DNA from: Emcibacter sp048269205
Lineage (GTDB): Bacteria; Pseudomonadota; Alphaproteobacteria; Sphingomonadales; Emcibacteraceae
DNA length: 64,000 bases
Direction: 5' to 3'
NCBI RefSeq assembly: GCF_048269205.1
Contig: NZ_JBLXJC010000002.1
Coordinates: 687,453-751,452 of the forward strand
Shown here: piece after piece, positions 25,581 through 34,940 of the stretch
How the letters are laid out: each line of letters opens with the position of its first letter
Position numbering within the stretch: the first letter of the stretch is position 1
The notes under the pieces: generated by a model
What the model was told of the DNA's origin: nothing
Seen by the model: the letters and a program-made list of their open reading frames with translations, nothing else
Database searches by the model: none
Position numbers and translations under genes: made by a program

Positions 25581-26686
25581 CCGGTTACACCGGTCAGCGC
25601 CATGGCTGTTCGCATTTCCGCCTTGATCAGTTCCAGCATTCCGGAAATACCCGTCTCCCCCTCTGCCGCCAGGGCCCAGGCCCAGGCCCGCCCAAGGAGA
25701 ACGCCTCTCGCCCCCAGCGCCAGCATTTTCAACACATCCGATCCGGACCGGAGGCCCCCATCCACCAGAACAGGCAACCGGTCCCCCACCGCATCGACAA
25801 CAGCGGGCAGAGCCGACACGGCGGAGGCTGCCCCGTCCAGCTGACGCCCGCCGTGATTGGACACAATGATGCCGTCCACCCCGATGCCGGCGGCAATGGC
25901 AGCATCTTCGGGATCAAGAATGCCCTTCAGAACAAGAGGCCCGGACCATCTCTGACGGATATATTCTATGTCTTTCCAGACAATGGTCGGATCAAAGTTC
26001 CCCCCGACCCAGCCAAAGAAGTCTTCCATGCCGGCTTTACCGTCCATAAAGGGCGCAATATTGCCAAAGGCATGCGGCCGTCCCAGCAGGCCCACATCCA
26101 GGCTCCAGGCCGGTTTGCCGAGCGCCTGCAGGATGCGCCGTCCGTGCCCCTGAAGGCCCGGAACACCGGAGAGGCCGGATCTGTAGTCCCGGTAGCGTAT
26201 GCCGGACACAGGCATATCCACAGTCACCATCAGTGCAGGACATTTCTCCTCCATGGCCCGGTCCAGAAGCGCCTCCATCACGGCCCTGTCCCGCGTGATA
26301 TAGAGCTGAAACCACGGTGGTGTCTCCACCCCCTTCGCCACTTCCTCCAGCGAACAGGTGGAAACGGTGGACAGACAGAAAGGCACCCCCGCTGCGGCGG
26401 CAGCACGTGCTGCCTGTACTTCACCGCGGCAGGCTGTCATGCCGGCCATACCCACGGGACCCAAAATAATCGGTGCCGCCAGCTGCTGCCCGAACAGAGT
26501 TGTCGACAGGTCAATCCCGGAGACGTCTTTCAGCACCCTTTGCCGCAAAACAAGAGACCTGAGGTCTTCCCTGTTGCGCTCCAGCGTTATTTCCTCTGAC
26601 GCGCCGCCGTCAATATAGTTGAACAGGAACGCAGGAAGGCGCTTTTTGGCGCGTGCGCGGCAGTCCGTTACCGAATAAATTTTCAT
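25541..26686 (-). CDS. mdlB: FMN-dependent alpha-hydroxy-acid dehydrogenase (mandelate dehydrogenase-like)
   Basis: 381 residues of the FMN alpha-hydroxy acid family. Visible are ILGPVGMAGM, the substrate-site LYITRD with Tyr, VTVDMPVSGIRYRDYRSG, the catalytic SNHGGRQLD (His base) and the FMN phosphate segment LVDGGLRSGSDVLKMLALGARGVLLGR (given in part). Family members oxidise L-lactate, glycolate or S-mandelate. The gene lies 22 bases downstream of a benzoylformate decarboxylase gene, which is why mandelate is the preferred substrate. AGGAG lies eight bases before the ATG. Its 3' end overlaps the response-regulator remnant. Confidence 0.85.
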   Translation of the reverse strand: MKIYSVTDCRARAKKRLPAFLFNYIDGGASEEITLERNREDLRSLVLRQRVLKDVSGIDLSTTLFGQQLAAPIILGPVGMAGMTACRGEVQAARAAAAAGVPFCLSTVSTCSLEEVAKGVETPPWFQLYITRDRAVMEALLDRAMEEKCPALMVTVDMPVSGIRYRDYRSGLSGVPGLQGHGRRILQALGKPAWSLDVGLLGRPHAFGNIAPFMDGKAGMEDFFGWVGGNFDPTIVWKDIEYIRQRWSGPLVLKGILDPEDAAIAAGIGVDGIIVSNHGGRQLDGAASAVSALPAVVDAVGDRLPVLVDGGLRSGSDVLKMLALGARGVLLGRAWAWALAAEGETGISGMLELIKAEMRTAMALTGVTGVEQISSDLLVSS

Positions 26687-26708
26687 CCCTTTTGCTCCTG
26701 AAACACCC

Positions 26709-28289
26709 TTATTCCTCTATGTGAACATCAACCAGGGTCGGTCCGGTCGCCCTGAAAGATCCCGTCAGAGCCTCACCCAGGTCTTCCGGCCTGTCCACCC
26801 GCACGGCGTTTATTCCCTGCCCTTCGGCAAGGGCGCAGAAGTCAATACCGGGCAACCGGGTTCCGACAACTTCCTGCAAACCGAATTGCGGCCCGAAGTT
26901 TTCCAGCGCCTGATAGCTGCCGTTATTGACAATGATAAAACTGATCGGCAGGCCAAGCTGCGCGGCCGACCACAGCCCCTGAATGGCATAAAGGCTTGAG
27001 CCGTCACCAAGAATACAAATTACCTTTTCACCCGGACGGCCCAGCGCCACACCCACCGCGGCAGGCAGTCCGTGACCAAGCCCGCCACTGGCGCAGGTAT
27101 AGAACCCATCGCGATCCAGGATCGGCAATCGGGCCTGCATTACCGGACGGCTGGACGGCGCCTCTTCCACAATGATACTGCCTTCGGGCCTGAGGTCCGC
27201 CAGTGACTGAAACAGAAACCCATCCGTCAGGCGGTCACCTGTTTCCCAGGAAGGCAACTGACGCAGGGACGGTGCAGGGCGGGTAACGTCCGGTTCCACC
27301 CCCTCCAAAAGGGCCCTGAGACCGGCCTTGAGACCGGTTCGGATGGCTGTACCCACTGGAGAAAGTGCCGCCTGGGCCGGATCGCAGGTCAACTGACAGA
27401 GCGTGGCTCCTTCCGGAATATGAGGACCGCGTCCCTCCACATGATAGGGAAAGACCGGTGCCCCCAATACCAGAATCAGGTCATGCCCGGACAGGCGCTT
27501 TACGATCTCGTCCCGCATGGCCGGCAGGAAGCCGGCAAACAGGTCATGGCCCTCGGGAAAGCTGTTGCGTGACGACATGGGGCTTGCCCAGACCTGCGCA
27601 TTATGCCGTTCCGCCAGACTGATCACCTCGTCCCAGGCGTCATCCCGGGCCAGTTCGGCCCCGACCACGAAAACCGGGTTTTTGCTTCCGGCAAGCGCCC
27701 TGGCGGTTTCCGCCAGCATTCCCCTGTCGCCTTCGATAGACTGGCTCACCTGGCGCAGCTCCATGGGGTCGCACGGCCTGTCCCAGTCGTCCACAGGCAC
27801 CGAGACAAAGACTGGGCCGCAGGGCGGCTGCAGAGCCGTATAAAAGGCGCGGGCGACGGCGGCCGGCACATCCTCGGCCCGGGCCGGCTCGCAACTCCAT
27901 TTCACATAGGGTTTGGGGAACTCCGTGGCCTCGGCGGCAAACAGAAAGGGCTCGTAGGGCAGGATCGAGCGGGCCTGCTGTCCGGCGATCACCACCAGCG
28001 GCGTCTGGTTTTTCCAGGCGGTAAACAGATTACCCAGTGCATGGCCGACCCCTGCCGCTGAATGAAGATTGATCACGGCCGGACGGCGTCTGGCCTGGGC
28101 ATAACCGTCGGCCATACCCGTGACGACAGATTCCTGAAGCCCCAGAACATAGTCGAAATCATCAGGGAAATTGCGGAACATGGGAAGTTCCGTCGAACCG
28201 GGGTTACCGAATATCCGGTCCACACCCATATGACGGAACAGGCGATAAACCTCTTCCCGTACCGTTGATTTTGATGAAGCACCCGGCAT
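26709..28289 (-). CDS. mdlC: Benzoylformate decarboxylase (ThDP-dependent)
   Basis: 526 residues, close to the 528 of Pseudomonas MdlC, and similar along its length. The active-site residues known for MdlC are present: Ser in FGNPGSTELP, Glu in LQESVVTGMADGYAQ, His in NLHSAAGVGHA and His in GAPVFPYHVEG. The ThDP motif is GDGSSLYAIQG ending with IIVNN. It converts phenylglyoxylate to benzaldehyde. GGGAG precedes the ATG by six bases. It is co-transcribed with the dehydrogenase, together giving the mandelate to benzaldehyde steps. A related 2-oxo acid decarboxylase with another aromatic substrate is possible. Confidence 0.88.
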   Translation of the reverse strand: MPGASSKSTVREEVYRLFRHMGVDRIFGNPGSTELPMFRNFPDDFDYVLGLQESVVTGMADGYAQARRRPAVINLHSAAGVGHALGNLFTAWKNQTPLVVIAGQQARSILPYEPFLFAAEATEFPKPYVKWSCEPARAEDVPAAVARAFYTALQPPCGPVFVSVPVDDWDRPCDPMELRQVSQSIEGDRGMLAETARALAGSKNPVFVVGAELARDDAWDEVISLAERHNAQVWASPMSSRNSFPEGHDLFAGFLPAMRDEIVKRLSGHDLILVLGAPVFPYHVEGRGPHIPEGATLCQLTCDPAQAALSPVGTAIRTGLKAGLRALLEGVEPDVTRPAPSLRQLPSWETGDRLTDGFLFQSLADLRPEGSIIVEEAPSSRPVMQARLPILDRDGFYTCASGGLGHGLPAAVGVALGRPGEKVICILGDGSSLYAIQGLWSAAQLGLPISFIIVNNGSYQALENFGPQFGLQEVVGTRLPGIDFCALAEGQGINAVRVDRPEDLGEALTGSFRATGPTLVDVHIEE

Positions 28290-28342
28290 TATGCTCTCCC
28301 TTTATCCCTGTCTTCTCTCCCTTGTCCCAGCAAGGTAACAGG

Positions 28343-28371
28343 GTTACAAAATAACGGCTATACAAAATAAC
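28343..28371. promoter_or_regulatory. Repeated site upstream of benzoylformate decarboxylase
   Basis: TACAAAATAAC occurs twice, at 28345-28355 and 28361-28371, 16 bases apart. The first copy extends to the inverted repeat GTTA-CAAAA-TAAC (28343-28355). It lies 55 to 80 bases before the mdlC start and is a candidate operator for the mandelate genes. Confidence 0.4.
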
Positions 28372-28407
28372 TGTCTGTACGAAAGAAGGAGAAGGATACG
28401 CCCGGCG

Positions 28408-29106
28408 TCAGGCTTTGTCCCCGATGGCAAGCGAGATCGTGCCGAGGCCTTCGATTTTTCCTTCCAGCCGGTCGCCGGGGAGGACCGGCCCCACGCCCTC
28501 CGGCGTCCCTGCAAAGATCGCATCCCCCGGTCCCAGATGATAATAACGGGACAGGAAAGATATCAATTCCGCGGGACCGTTCAGCATGTCGGAAAGATCA
28601 CCGGACTGTTTTATCTCGCCATTCAGGCGCAGCTCAATCTGTCCCTCGGAAAGATGGCCGCAGTCACTGACAGGGATCACCTCGGAAATGACGGCCGCAT
28701 TTTCAAAATCCTTGCCCAGACTCCAGGGCCGTCCCTTGTCGCGGCATTGCTTCTGCAGGTCCCGCCGGGTCATGTCCAGCCCGCAGGCATAGCCGTAAAC
28801 CGCCTCCAGCGCCTGTTCGGAAGTCACCTGGAAGGCCTCCGACCCCAGCATGATCACCATCTCCATTTCATAATGCAGGTTTTCCGTCCCCGGGGCATAG
28901 GCCACCTCGCTGCCTGATGCTGCGAAGGCCTGAGCGGATTTGGTGAAAAAGAACGGGTTCTCTTTATCAGCCGTAAAACCCATTTCCCGGGCATGGGCGG
29001 AATAATTCTGCCCGACGCAGAAAATCCGCCTCAGGGGATAGCGCTTGTCACTGCCCCTGACGGGAAGGCTTGCGACAGGGGGAGGTGTAAAAAGATAGTC
29101 TGACAT
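28408..29106 (-). CDS. Fumarylacetoacetate hydrolase-family protein (fumarylpyruvate hydrolase-like)
   Basis: 232 residues of the FAH superfamily. The start MSDYLFTPP at 29106 matches the normal family N-terminus; the open frame extends 59 codons further without family similarity. Conserved parts are RRIFCVGQNYSAHAREMG, NPFFFTKSAQAF, the metal ligand segment LHYEMEMVIMLG, and FAGTPEGVGPVLPGD. NagK-type members split fumarylpyruvate in the gentisate pathway. No ribosome site is obvious. It lies downstream of the SDR on the same strand, with a stem-loop at 29236-29260 in between. Confidence 0.83.
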   Translation of the reverse strand: MSDYLFTPPPVASLPVRGSDKRYPLRRIFCVGQNYSAHAREMGFTADKENPFFFTKSAQAFAASGSEVAYAPGTENLHYEMEMVIMLGSEAFQVTSEQALEAVYGYACGLDMTRRDLQKQCRDKGRPWSLGKDFENAAVISEVIPVSDCGHLSEGQIELRLNGEIKQSGDLSDMLNGPAELISFLSRYYHLGPGDAIFAGTPEGVGPVLPGDRLEGKIEGLGTISLAIGDKA

Positions 29107-29235
29107 ATGCTGCAAGGCCCAACGTGGTTTATATGTGAATTTCCAGGGGCCAGTATGAAACGGGGAACCGCTACAGGCAAGGCAGACATGAACAAAAAAT
29201 GATCGAAAAATGTCCCAGGAGTATCTTGGAAAGAA

Positions 29236-29260
29236 CCTCGACGGGATATGCCTGTCGAGG
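29236..29260 (-). terminator. Stem-loop between SDR and FAH-family genes
   Basis: CCTCGACGGG and CCTGTCGAGG form a ten-base stem with one G-U pair and a five-base loop. The minus-strand tail is only partly T-rich (TTCTTTCC), so it may be a weak terminator or attenuator that lowers expression of the FAH-family gene. Confidence 0.4.
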
Positions 29261-29291
29261 TCCTCACCATTCCCCCAAAGCACTTTTCTTC

Positions 29292-30212
29292 TTACTTCAG
29301 GTCTACCCCCAAGGCATCGGCCGCAAGAGCCACGAATTTATCGGTCTGCTTAAAGGCAGCATCCACTTCGGCCTGGCCCTCTGGATTACTGATCGCGGCC
29401 CAGTTGGCGGCCACATCATCAACTGTGGCTTGCTCTCCGCCAAGGAAAGCCCCTTCGGTTTCCAGAACACGGATCACAGAGAAGCTGCCGGCACCGGCGC
29501 CGAGAATTGTTTTAGAGGGAGCATCCTTGCTCACCAGATAAAGCACGCCCGGCGACACCAGCTTGGGCGCCATCAGTTCGGCAACTTTTTCCGGAATCAG
29601 GCCTTCGAGCATACGTGTGGCGGCAGTCGGAGAAAGACAGTTGATCCGGATGTCATATTTCTGACCTTCATGGTGCAGAACATTCATGAACCCGACCATG
29701 GCCGACTTGGCGGCACCATAGTTCGACTGCCCAAAGTTGCCGAAAAGACCACTGGAAGACGACGTCATGACAATACGGCCATACCCCTGTTCTTTCATGA
29801 TGTCCCACACCGCCTTGGTACAGTTAAAGGTTCCGAACAGATGTACATCTATGACTTTCTTGAAGTCGTCAATTTCCATTTTGGTAAAACTTCTGTCCCG
29901 AAGGATACCGGCATTGTTGATCAGGATATCCACCCGGCCCCACTTGGACATGGTTTCATCAACCATTTGTTTGACCTGGTCGAAGTTGGTGATGTCGGCA
30001 CCATTGGCGATGGCTTCCCCGCCCATAGCCCGGATTTCCTCGGCCACCGCTTCTGCCGCAGATACAGAACCGCCGGAACCATCAACACTTCCGCCCAGAT
30101 CGTTAACAACAACCTTTGCACCCCGCTCCGCGAGCTGAAGGCAATGTTCACGACCCAGACCATTACCCCCGCCTGTAACGATCGCCACCTGTCCGTCAAA
30201 TCTGATACTCAT
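29292..30212 (-). CDS. SDR, (3R)-hydroxyacyl-CoA dehydrogenase domain type (MFE-2-like), copy 1
   Basis: 306 residues closely resembling the dehydrogenase part of peroxisomal multifunctional enzyme 2. The NAD motif is TGGGNGLGR (13-21), followed by VVNDLGGSVDGSGGS, NNAGILRDRSF, a catalytic Ser in MTSSSSGLFGNFGQ and YGAAK. The C-terminal extension beyond the SDR core is typical of these proteins. It should oxidise a (3R)-hydroxyacyl-CoA to a ketoacyl-CoA. The MaoC-type hydratase gene 67 bases upstream supplies the second half of an MFE-2 unit, so the two likely work in sequence in a beta-oxidation-like side-chain degradation. Confidence 0.9.
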   Translation of the reverse strand: MSIRFDGQVAIVTGGGNGLGREHCLQLAERGAKVVVNDLGGSVDGSGGSVSAAEAVAEEIRAMGGEAIANGADITNFDQVKQMVDETMSKWGRVDILINNAGILRDRSFTKMEIDDFKKVIDVHLFGTFNCTKAVWDIMKEQGYGRIVMTSSSSGLFGNFGQSNYGAAKSAMVGFMNVLHHEGQKYDIRINCLSPTAATRMLEGLIPEKVAELMAPKLVSPGVLYLVSKDAPSKTILGAGAGSFSVIRVLETEGAFLGGEQATVDDVAANWAAISNPEGQAEVDAAFKQTDKFVALAADALGVDLK

Positions 30213-30279
30213 TAGTCAGTCTCTCTCATTGATAATTGAATTAATCATGTCAAAAAATATTCTTGGGCAAACTGTCCGT

Positions 30280-30750
30280 TCAGGATTGCCCGGAATCGAA
30301 AATAAACAGCATCAGCCAGTCCGCCATCAGGGCCGGTTTCTCTTCGCCTTCCACTTCCACGGTTACCGTATAGCTAAAGAGTATCTGGCCAGGTGCCCGT
30401 TCCTGCATATCCTTGAGAACAAATTTCCCCCTGATGCGCGCGCCCGAAGGGACGGGGGAAAGGAACCGCAGCTTGTCAAAACCGTAATTGACCAACATCC
30501 TGGCCCCCTCGATGGACAAGGCCGCCGTCTCGGCAAAGTGCGAAAGAAAGCTCAATGTAAGGAACCCGTGGGCTATGGTCCTGCCAAACGGAGATGCCTT
30601 TGCCTTTTCAGGATCCACATGAATAAACTGCCAGTCCCGGGTGATATCCGCAAAGCCGTTGATCATGCCCTGATCTATATTTACCCAGTCAGATACTCCT
30701 GTTTCGTTGCCAATAAAGGAGCGGGCAGTTTCCAGATTAATCTTTTTCAT
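30280..30750 (-). CDS. MaoC-family (R)-specific enoyl-CoA hydratase
   Basis: 156 residues with a hot-dog fold. The hydratase-2 motif is visible as FADITRDWQFIHVDPEKA followed by PFGRTIAHGFLTLS, with the catalytic Asp and His. It hydrates a trans-2-enoyl-CoA to the (3R)-hydroxyacyl-CoA, the substrate of the SDR downstream. ATG 30750 gives the standard family N-terminus. No ribosome site is visible, and a 28-bp operator (30751-30778) abuts the start codon. The frame stays open upstream to a TTG at 30810, which is an unlikely start. Confidence 0.87.
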   Translation of the reverse strand: MKKINLETARSFIGNETGVSDWVNIDQGMINGFADITRDWQFIHVDPEKAKASPFGRTIAHGFLTLSFLSHFAETAALSIEGARMLVNYGFDKLRFLSPVPSGARIRGKFVLKDMQERAPGQILFSYTVTVEVEGEEKPALMADWLMLFIFDSGQS

Positions 30751-30778
30751 AATATTCACTATCTTGTAAGTTAATTTG
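30751..30778. promoter_or_regulatory. 28-bp operator, site 1 (MaoC promoter)
   Basis: AATATTCAC, the spacer TATCTTGTAA, then GTTAATTTG. The 9-10-9 layout is shared with the sites at 37387, 39240, 42450 and 43815. A promoter is likely just upstream on the minus strand (TTGAAT 30810-30805 and TACTTA 30788-30783, 16-base spacer), so the operator covers the transcription start. Confidence 0.6.
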
Positions 30779-30824
30779 AAATTAAGTACAGAACCTGCCC
30801 CTGTATTCAAGGACAGGCTGCTAA

Positions 30825-31523
30825 TTATTTATCTGTTTGAACTTTGCGATCCTTGCAAATGGCCAGGAAGCCGGCAGCCATGAATGAGGCCATGCGCTCC
30901 TTGACTGCGGCAAAATCCTCTGACTTGCAGAGTCCGCCGGAAAGCTTGTCGATCCTGCCGGTTCGGGCAAGAGTCAGCATGAGCGACCCTGTGACAAAAT
31001 GGTAACCCCAGAAAATATCCTCTTCCGGGCAGTCCGGGAGAGCTTTCTTGAGCAGGCCGATCAATCGCAAAACAACGGGATCGAAGTGCCTGTCCATGGT
31101 ATCTGCACCCCATTCCGGCGTGTTCGCCACCTGGGCGCTGAGGGCAGCATAATTCCGCCAGCCATCGCCCCCTTCGATATAGAGATCCAGATCGGTATCC
31201 AGAAAGGCGCGCAGGGCGCCCTCTACCGTGGGCTTGCCCCCGGTTGCCTCTTCATATTCCTCCAGCATTTTCATGCGGCGTTCACTTGTCACCACCGCAC
31301 GACGGGAAAACACGGCCTCAAACAGCTTTTCCTTGTCGCCGAAATAATAATTCAACAATGTATGATGAACCCCGACACGCTGCGCGACATTTTTCAGGGT
31401 AACCCCGTGAAAGCCATGCTTGGAAAACAGGTACTCGGCCGCATCAAGGATCTGCTCGATCATTTCGAGACGTTGTTGCTCCTTGACCTGGCGCTTGCGT
31501 GGAGATTTTGTATTTGCGGACAC
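30825..31523 (-). CDS. TetR-family regulator
   Basis: 232 residues. The N-terminal domain has ILDAAEYLFSKHGFHGVTLKNVAQRVGVHHTLLNYYFGDKEKLFEAVF (quoted in pieces in the family pattern: helix-turn-helix at about residues 40-60). The C-terminal part is helical and of the TetR type that binds hydrophobic ligands or acyl-CoA. The start is GTG, with AAGG seven bases upstream. It lies just before the MaoC/SDR genes on the same strand and is one of two candidates to bind the 28-bp operators of region C. The other is the double-domain TetR at 50604. Confidence 0.88.
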   Translation of the reverse strand: MSANTKSPRKRQVKEQQRLEMIEQILDAAEYLFSKHGFHGVTLKNVAQRVGVHHTLLNYYFGDKEKLFEAVFSRRAVVTSERRMKMLEEYEEATGGKPTVEGALRAFLDTDLDLYIEGGDGWRNYAALSAQVANTPEWGADTMDRHFDPVVLRLIGLLKKALPDCPEEDIFWGYHFVTGSLMLTLARTGRIDKLSGGLCKSEDFAAVKERMASFMAAGFLAICKDRKVQTDK

Positions 31524-31580
31524 ACTCTCGCCTTTCTCGTAATTCAGATATTGCCCCCACGATAATCATGAATCGCGGAC

Positions 31581-33173
31581 TCAGCTACCTCCATATTCCG
31601 ATTTTAAGCGTATTTTGTCTACCTTTCCAGTTGACGCAAGTGGCATCTGCGGCAAGTTGACCACTGCATCCGGTATCCACCAGGACGCCACACGGCCACG
31701 AAGCGACTGGAGAAGCTCGTCATCGCCGAGTGTCATGCCTTCGCGCATTTCCACCAGCAACACCGGACGCTCCCCCCATTTGGGATCGCTGCGGCCGATC
31801 ACTGCGGCAAAGGAAACCTCTGGCAGGGCACAAATCACCGCTTCGATTTCCGCCGGATTGATCCACTCCCCACCGGATTTGATCAGTTCCTTGGAACGGC
31901 CGGTAATGGTCAGATTGCCCAGCTCATCAATTCGGGCCAGATCACCGGTATCAAACCAGCCGTTCTCATCAGTCGACTTTTGCTCATGGCCGAAATATCT
32001 CTCAATCACGGCAGCCCCGCGCACCCGCAGATGCCCCTCGGTATTGCGCTGTTCCGGCAGGGCGTTGCCTTCCGTATCGGTCAACAGCAGATCAACACCC
32101 AGGGCCGGCCGGCCAGACACCATTGGTCTGCGGTCCGGGTCACCAAGGGGCGCAAAGGTGCCGCCCGGTGACAGTTCGGTCATACCCCAACTGGTCTGGA
32201 CCGTGACGCCAAGCCGCTTTTCGATCCGTTCCATAAGGGCTGGCGGCATTGGCGCACCGCCCACCGCAATCCGCTTGAGAGACGGCAATTCGCCACCGGT
32301 GGCGTCAAGATGATCCACAAGTCCGACCCATACCGTCGGCACACCCACAGCAATGGTCACCCCTTCGGATTCAATGAGGCGGGCAAGGCTGGCCCCATCG
32401 GCATGGCGACCCGGCAATACAAGCTTTGATCCTGTAGCAGGCGCCCCGAAAGGCAATCCCCAGGCATTGGCGTGAAACATCGGCACCACAGGAAGGATCA
32501 CGTCCCAGGCCGTCAGACCCATCACATCCGCCTGCAACATCCTGAGCGTATGCAGATAGCTGGACCGGTGGGTATAGGTTACCCCCTTGGGAGCACCGGT
32601 TGTACCAGAGGTAAAACACAGGCCGGAAGAAGCCGTTTCATCAAACTCGCCCCAGATGGCTTTGGCTTCCGTCCTGGCGAGCAGGGCCTCATAATCATGA
32701 ACGGCCGGTTTGTCCCCGCCGTCCTGTCCTGTCCCGCCTTCATCATCAATGACCAGCATATGGGAAACCAGTGGCGAAAGCTCACAGACCTGCTTCGCCA
32801 GATCAACCAGGTCAGCACTGACAATCAGGACAGTTGCTTTCGACTGTGCCAGCATCGAGGCAAGTTGCTCTGCTGTGAGGCGCGGGTTGAGCGTATGACA
32901 CACGGCCCCCATGCCCATAATCCCGTACCATGCTTCAACATGAGCCTGACTATTCCAGGCCAGTGTCGCCACATGATCGCCGAAAGCCACTCCCAAATCG
33001 GCAAATACCGTGGAGGCACATAAGGCACGCTGCCTGAGCTCCGCATATCCAATACGCGTAATTGAACCGTTTTCACGGGCGGTCACTACTTCTGTATTCG
33101 GGTGCCATTTAGCTGCATGATCAAGAAACTTATTAAGGGTCAGCCCAAAGGGCTGCATGGCGCCGTCAGTCAT
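31581..33173 (-). CDS. Fatty-acid/aryl-CoA ligase (AMP-binding family)
   Basis: 530 residues of the ANL superfamily with the phosphate loop FTSGTTGAPKG near residue 185, WGMTELSPGG near 325, DTGDLARIDELGNLTITGRSKELIKSGGEW (in part) near 420 and the catalytic lysine in LASTGKVDK at the end. It resembles medium/long-chain fatty acid and 3-methylmercaptopropionyl-CoA type ligases. ATG 33173 is chosen because GGAG lies five bases upstream; GTG 33179 is too close. It overlaps the TGA of the esterase gene (ATGA), so the acid released by the esterase may be the one activated (inference). Confidence 0.9.
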   Translation of the reverse strand: MTDGAMQPFGLTLNKFLDHAAKWHPNTEVVTARENGSITRIGYAELRQRALCASTVFADLGVAFGDHVATLAWNSQAHVEAWYGIMGMGAVCHTLNPRLTAEQLASMLAQSKATVLIVSADLVDLAKQVCELSPLVSHMLVIDDEGGTGQDGGDKPAVHDYEALLARTEAKAIWGEFDETASSGLCFTSGTTGAPKGVTYTHRSSYLHTLRMLQADVMGLTAWDVILPVVPMFHANAWGLPFGAPATGSKLVLPGRHADGASLARLIESEGVTIAVGVPTVWVGLVDHLDATGGELPSLKRIAVGGAPMPPALMERIEKRLGVTVQTSWGMTELSPGGTFAPLGDPDRRPMVSGRPALGVDLLLTDTEGNALPEQRNTEGHLRVRGAAVIERYFGHEQKSTDENGWFDTGDLARIDELGNLTITGRSKELIKSGGEWINPAEIEAVICALPEVSFAAVIGRSDPKWGERPVLLVEMREGMTLGDDELLQSLRGRVASWWIPDAVVNLPQMPLASTGKVDKIRLKSEYGGS

Positions 33174-34834
33174 GGACACTCCAACTTGTTAGGGGGTAAC
33201 GGTGGTGAAATAATACCGACATTCCAGTTCCACGGAACTTCCCCGGCTGCACGGCGACGGCATACGACCTGTTCATGTAATTCATAGGTCCCGGGAAGAA
33301 GATGTTTCGCGGCACGCGGCACATCGGCAAAATACATATACGCTTTGTCTGTAGCATAGGGCAGCCAGTCCGGCTGATCCTCTGCTGTCGGGACGCCGGT
33401 ACGCGCAAACGACGACCAATAGTCCATCATGGCTTTAGACATCTTCCGGTCCAGCGTGGTTCCGGGGACTTTTGGCCAAAACTCGGGCGTTTTCTTTGTG
33501 GTCCCGAAAACATAGGGAATCTCGCTGGCATGAAAGGCGTGCAGGTTCCATTTCTGGGCCTCCGGATACCCGTGATCAAAGATATAGAGATAACCGGGAA
33601 CACCGAGAGCTGTTTGCTTGTCCACCAGCCGTTCAGAGGTCCAGCCATACATCGCATCACGGGTCGTCGCCAGCATGCTTTCTTCAATGTTATCTGCCGG
33701 ATAGCGCTTTAAGAATTCATCCGCCAGTTCACCGTAACCATTGCGAATGGCCTCTTCATAGGCGGCTTCACCTTCGGGCTTCTTGGGCAGCAGGAAGCGC
33801 AGTGACCGTATTTCACCGCTGTTAAATCCGGCAATGATCGGCACCTGGGCCTGCTCTCCACGATCAAAGATATCAACAAGCTGTCCGGTCAGAATTTTTC
33901 CATCAATGGCGCCAAAGGGCCAGAAACCCGCTACAGAGGATTCATTGGTAATCTCTTTTGCGTCTCTTGCCCGAAGGTCAGCCACAGACCTGGCCCCCAG
34001 TTCACCCGTCAGCCAGACGCCGACATCTTCAGCAGATGGCTGTCCGAAACTTTTAGCCTTCAGTACCGGAGTAGTGATCATGTAGGCACTTTGCGCAATC
34101 GCCTTGTGAAACAAACCCCGGGCCGGAGGCGACGCCATCAGATACATGACACTGAGCGCCCCGGCAGATTCACCGGCAATGGTCACATTTTCAGGATCAC
34201 CGCCAAAGGCACTGATATTGTCCCTGACCCATTGAAGCGCAGCTATCTGGTCAAGCAGACCATAATTGCCGGAAATATTTTCTGAAGATTCCGCACTCAG
34301 TTCAGGGTGAGCCAGATACCCCAGAATACCAAGCCGGTAGTTGATCGTGACAACAATAATACCTTCTTTTGCCAGTCTGGCACCGTCATACATGGGGGAA
34401 CTGCTGGCGCCACCACTGAGCGAACCACCATGAATCCAGATAAATACGGCTGCTTTTTTCGCTTTCTTCGGCGCCCAGATATTAAGGGTCAGGCAATCCT
34501 CGCTCATATCGCGGTAATCTTCCGCATAAATGCTTTTTACCCGCCGGTCGGGCTGCATACAGGCCGCACCGAAATCTTTTGCCTCACGCACATCATCCCA
34601 GGCTTGCATAGGCGCAGGGGGTTTCCAACGCAGATCACCCACGGGCGGTTTGGCGTAGGGAACGCCTTTGAAGACATTCAGCCCATCGCGGTCGTAACCT
34701 TCAAGGGCGCCAACGGCCGTTTTCACAATCGGTCCCTTTCCAGCCTGGGCAGGAACGATGGCGGATATCATTATTGTGAGTGCCAGAACAGCAACTGCAT
34801 ACACAGGCAGCACTTTTTCAGATAGCAGAGACAT
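33170..34834 (-). CDS. Exported type-B carboxylesterase, copy 1
   Basis: 554 residues. A signal peptide (residues 1-32, ending PAQAG) precedes a type-B carboxylesterase domain: GLNVFKGVPYAKPP, SEDCLTLNIWAP, the oxyanion WIHGGSLSGG and the nucleophile GESAGALSV near residue 220. The histidine is expected in HAFHASEIPYVFG. It should hydrolyse esters in the periplasm or outside. The start has GGGAG ten bases upstream. It is coupled to the CoA ligase gene and is a paralogue of the esterase at 37523, with a TonB receptor gene between them. Confidence 0.9.
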   Translation of the reverse strand: MSLLSEKVLPVYAVAVLALTIMISAIVPAQAGKGPIVKTAVGALEGYDRDGLNVFKGVPYAKPPVGDLRWKPPAPMQAWDDVREAKDFGAACMQPDRRVKSIYAEDYRDMSEDCLTLNIWAPKKAKKAAVFIWIHGGSLSGGASSSPMYDGARLAKEGIIVVTINYRLGILGYLAHPELSAESSENISGNYGLLDQIAALQWVRDNISAFGGDPENVTIAGESAGALSVMYLMASPPARGLFHKAIAQSAYMITTPVLKAKSFGQPSAEDVGVWLTGELGARSVADLRARDAKEITNESSVAGFWPFGAIDGKILTGQLVDIFDRGEQAQVPIIAGFNSGEIRSLRFLLPKKPEGEAAYEEAIRNGYGELADEFLKRYPADNIEESMLATTRDAMYGWTSERLVDKQTALGVPGYLYIFDHGYPEAQKWNLHAFHASEIPYVFGTTKKTPEFWPKVPGTTLDRKMSKAMMDYWSSFARTGVPTAEDQPDWLPYATDKAYMYFADVPRAAKHLLPGTYELHEQVVCRRRAAGEVPWNWNVGIISPPLPPNKLECP

Positions 34835-34940
34835 GAGGTTTGATCTCCCTATTGATCGGTTTTAAATCAGAATCAGGTCGTATGTGGCAATGTAACCTGT
34901 TCTGCCGGAAATTCCATGAGAACAACCTGTCATACCGGCC

